From NCBI GenBank assembly GCA_910578405.1, contig CAJTQO010000017.1, positions 55,176 through 69,353 of the forward strand: DNA of 14,178 bases. The letters run 5' to 3'. Source of the DNA: an uncultured Lachnospiraceae bacterium (GTDB lineage Bacteria > Bacillota > Clostridia > Lachnospirales > Lachnospiraceae). Below are positions 13,913 to 14,178 of the stretch, in pieces. The number at the start of each line of letters is the position of its first letter. Positions within the stretch are counted from its first letter, which is position 1. The position numbers and the translations under genes were made by a program. Below the pieces are notes generated by a model, which was not told the origin of the DNA, ran no database searches, and worked only from the letters and a program-made list of their open reading frames with translations.

Positions 13913-14059
13913 AGCGTGTTTGAAAGTTGCTTTCCGGCAGATGTACGTTATAATTTGTAAGAGATTTGCGCCAAAAGAAGGGCATGTAACCTGAATTTGG
14001 CGCAAATCTCCCACAAAGTGGGGCGTGCATTGTCGGGAATGGACGTTCAAACACGCTCT
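13911..14059. mobile_element. 149-bp MITE-like element with perfect 14-bp terminal inverted repeats
   Basis: The ends 13911-13924 (AGAGCGTGTTTGAA) and 14046-14059 are perfect complements, and complementarity continues imperfectly inward to about 37 bases. Two further hairpins lie inside (13961-14010; CCCAC-AAA-GTGGG at 14010-14022). There is no transposase or credible ORF, so it would be a non-autonomous element moved in trans. No clear target-site duplication is visible at the borders. It abuts the lipoprotein gene, supplying the A and G of its TAG stop. Alternatively it is a conserved structured RNA or 3' processing element. Confidence 0.7.
13961..14010. repeat. Perfect 15-bp inverted repeat inside the miniature element
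   Basis: GAGATTTGCGCCAAA (13961-13975) and TTTGGCGCAAATCTC (13996-14010) pair perfectly around 20 bases. This is a very stable cruciform or RNA hairpin. No T-run follows it, but it may stabilise the lipoprotein mRNA 3' end. Confidence 0.85.
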
Positions 14060-14156
14060 GGCGCATTTACCATTGAACATCTTGTTGCCTGACAACAGAA
14101 AGCAATCATAGTTTTTAAGAATCAAATTTCTGACTGCATTAAAAATAAATAAGCCG

Positions 14157-14176
14157 AAAAAGCCCATAAATTGGGC
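14157..14176 (-). terminator. Terminator for a - strand gene beyond the right edge
   Basis: GCCCA and TGGGC (14162-14166 and 14172-14176) form a 5-bp stem with a 5-base loop. On the - strand the stem is followed by TTTTT (14157-14161). This implies a leftward gene ending just outside the window, convergent with the lipoprotein gene. Confidence 0.65.
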
Positions 14177-14178
14177 AT

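Noticed and set aside
13856..14167. 103-codon open frame on the - strand across the miniature element
   Set aside because: Its start codon lies in the loop of the terminator hairpin at 14157-14176 and most of it is the inverted-repeat element, so it is not a credible gene.

Overview
The window looks like chromosomal DNA of an anaerobic, low-to-moderate GC Firmicute, most likely a gut clostridium of the Lachnospiraceae type. This is an inference from AGGAGG-type ribosome sites, sigma-A promoters (TTGACA/TATAAT), intrinsic terminators and the gene families present. There is no rRNA, tRNA, CRISPR array, phage module or transposase.

Layout, left to right. (1) 1-2520, + strand: the C-terminal part of a bacterial SNF2 helicase, cut by the left edge. 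(2) 2660-3022, - strand: a small secreted Cys- and Gly/Arg-rich protein with two calcium-loop motifs; a 12-bp inverted repeat separates it from the convergent helicase gene. (3) 3172-6399, - strand: a two-gene operon, an acyl-CoA ligase followed by a sodium:solute symporter, with a clear promoter and a nested palindrome over the expected transcription start. Together they should import and CoA-activate an unidentified carboxylate. (4) 6572-7102, - strand: a nitroreductase-family flavoprotein with its own terminator. (5) 7345-10873, - strand: two overlapping ABC half-transporters forming a heterodimeric exporter with one canonical and one degenerate ATP site. (6) 10874-11613: a 740-bp stretch without long genes. 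It holds a structured region upstream of the exporter and a complete tiny transcription unit (promoter, strong ribosome site, 39-codon ORF, terminator hairpins), then a palindrome and a divergent promoter. (7) 11614-13912, + strand: a membrane sensor histidine kinase without an adjacent response regulator, then a lipoprotein with an acidic Glu/Pro-rich linker that has its own promoter inside the end of the kinase gene. (8) 13911-14059: a 149-bp MITE-like element with perfect 14-bp terminal inverted repeats, whose first two bases complete the lipoprotein stop codon. (9) 14157-14176: a terminator facing left, for a - strand gene beyond the right edge.

The most unusual items are the isolated 39-aa gene between the exporter and the kinase, the miniature element at the lipoprotein stop codon, and the operator-like palindrome of the ligase/symporter operon. 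Whether small peptide, exporter, kinase and lipoprotein form one envelope-stress or peptide-export system cannot be decided from the sequence. The arrangement is suggestive, but each has its own transcription signals.
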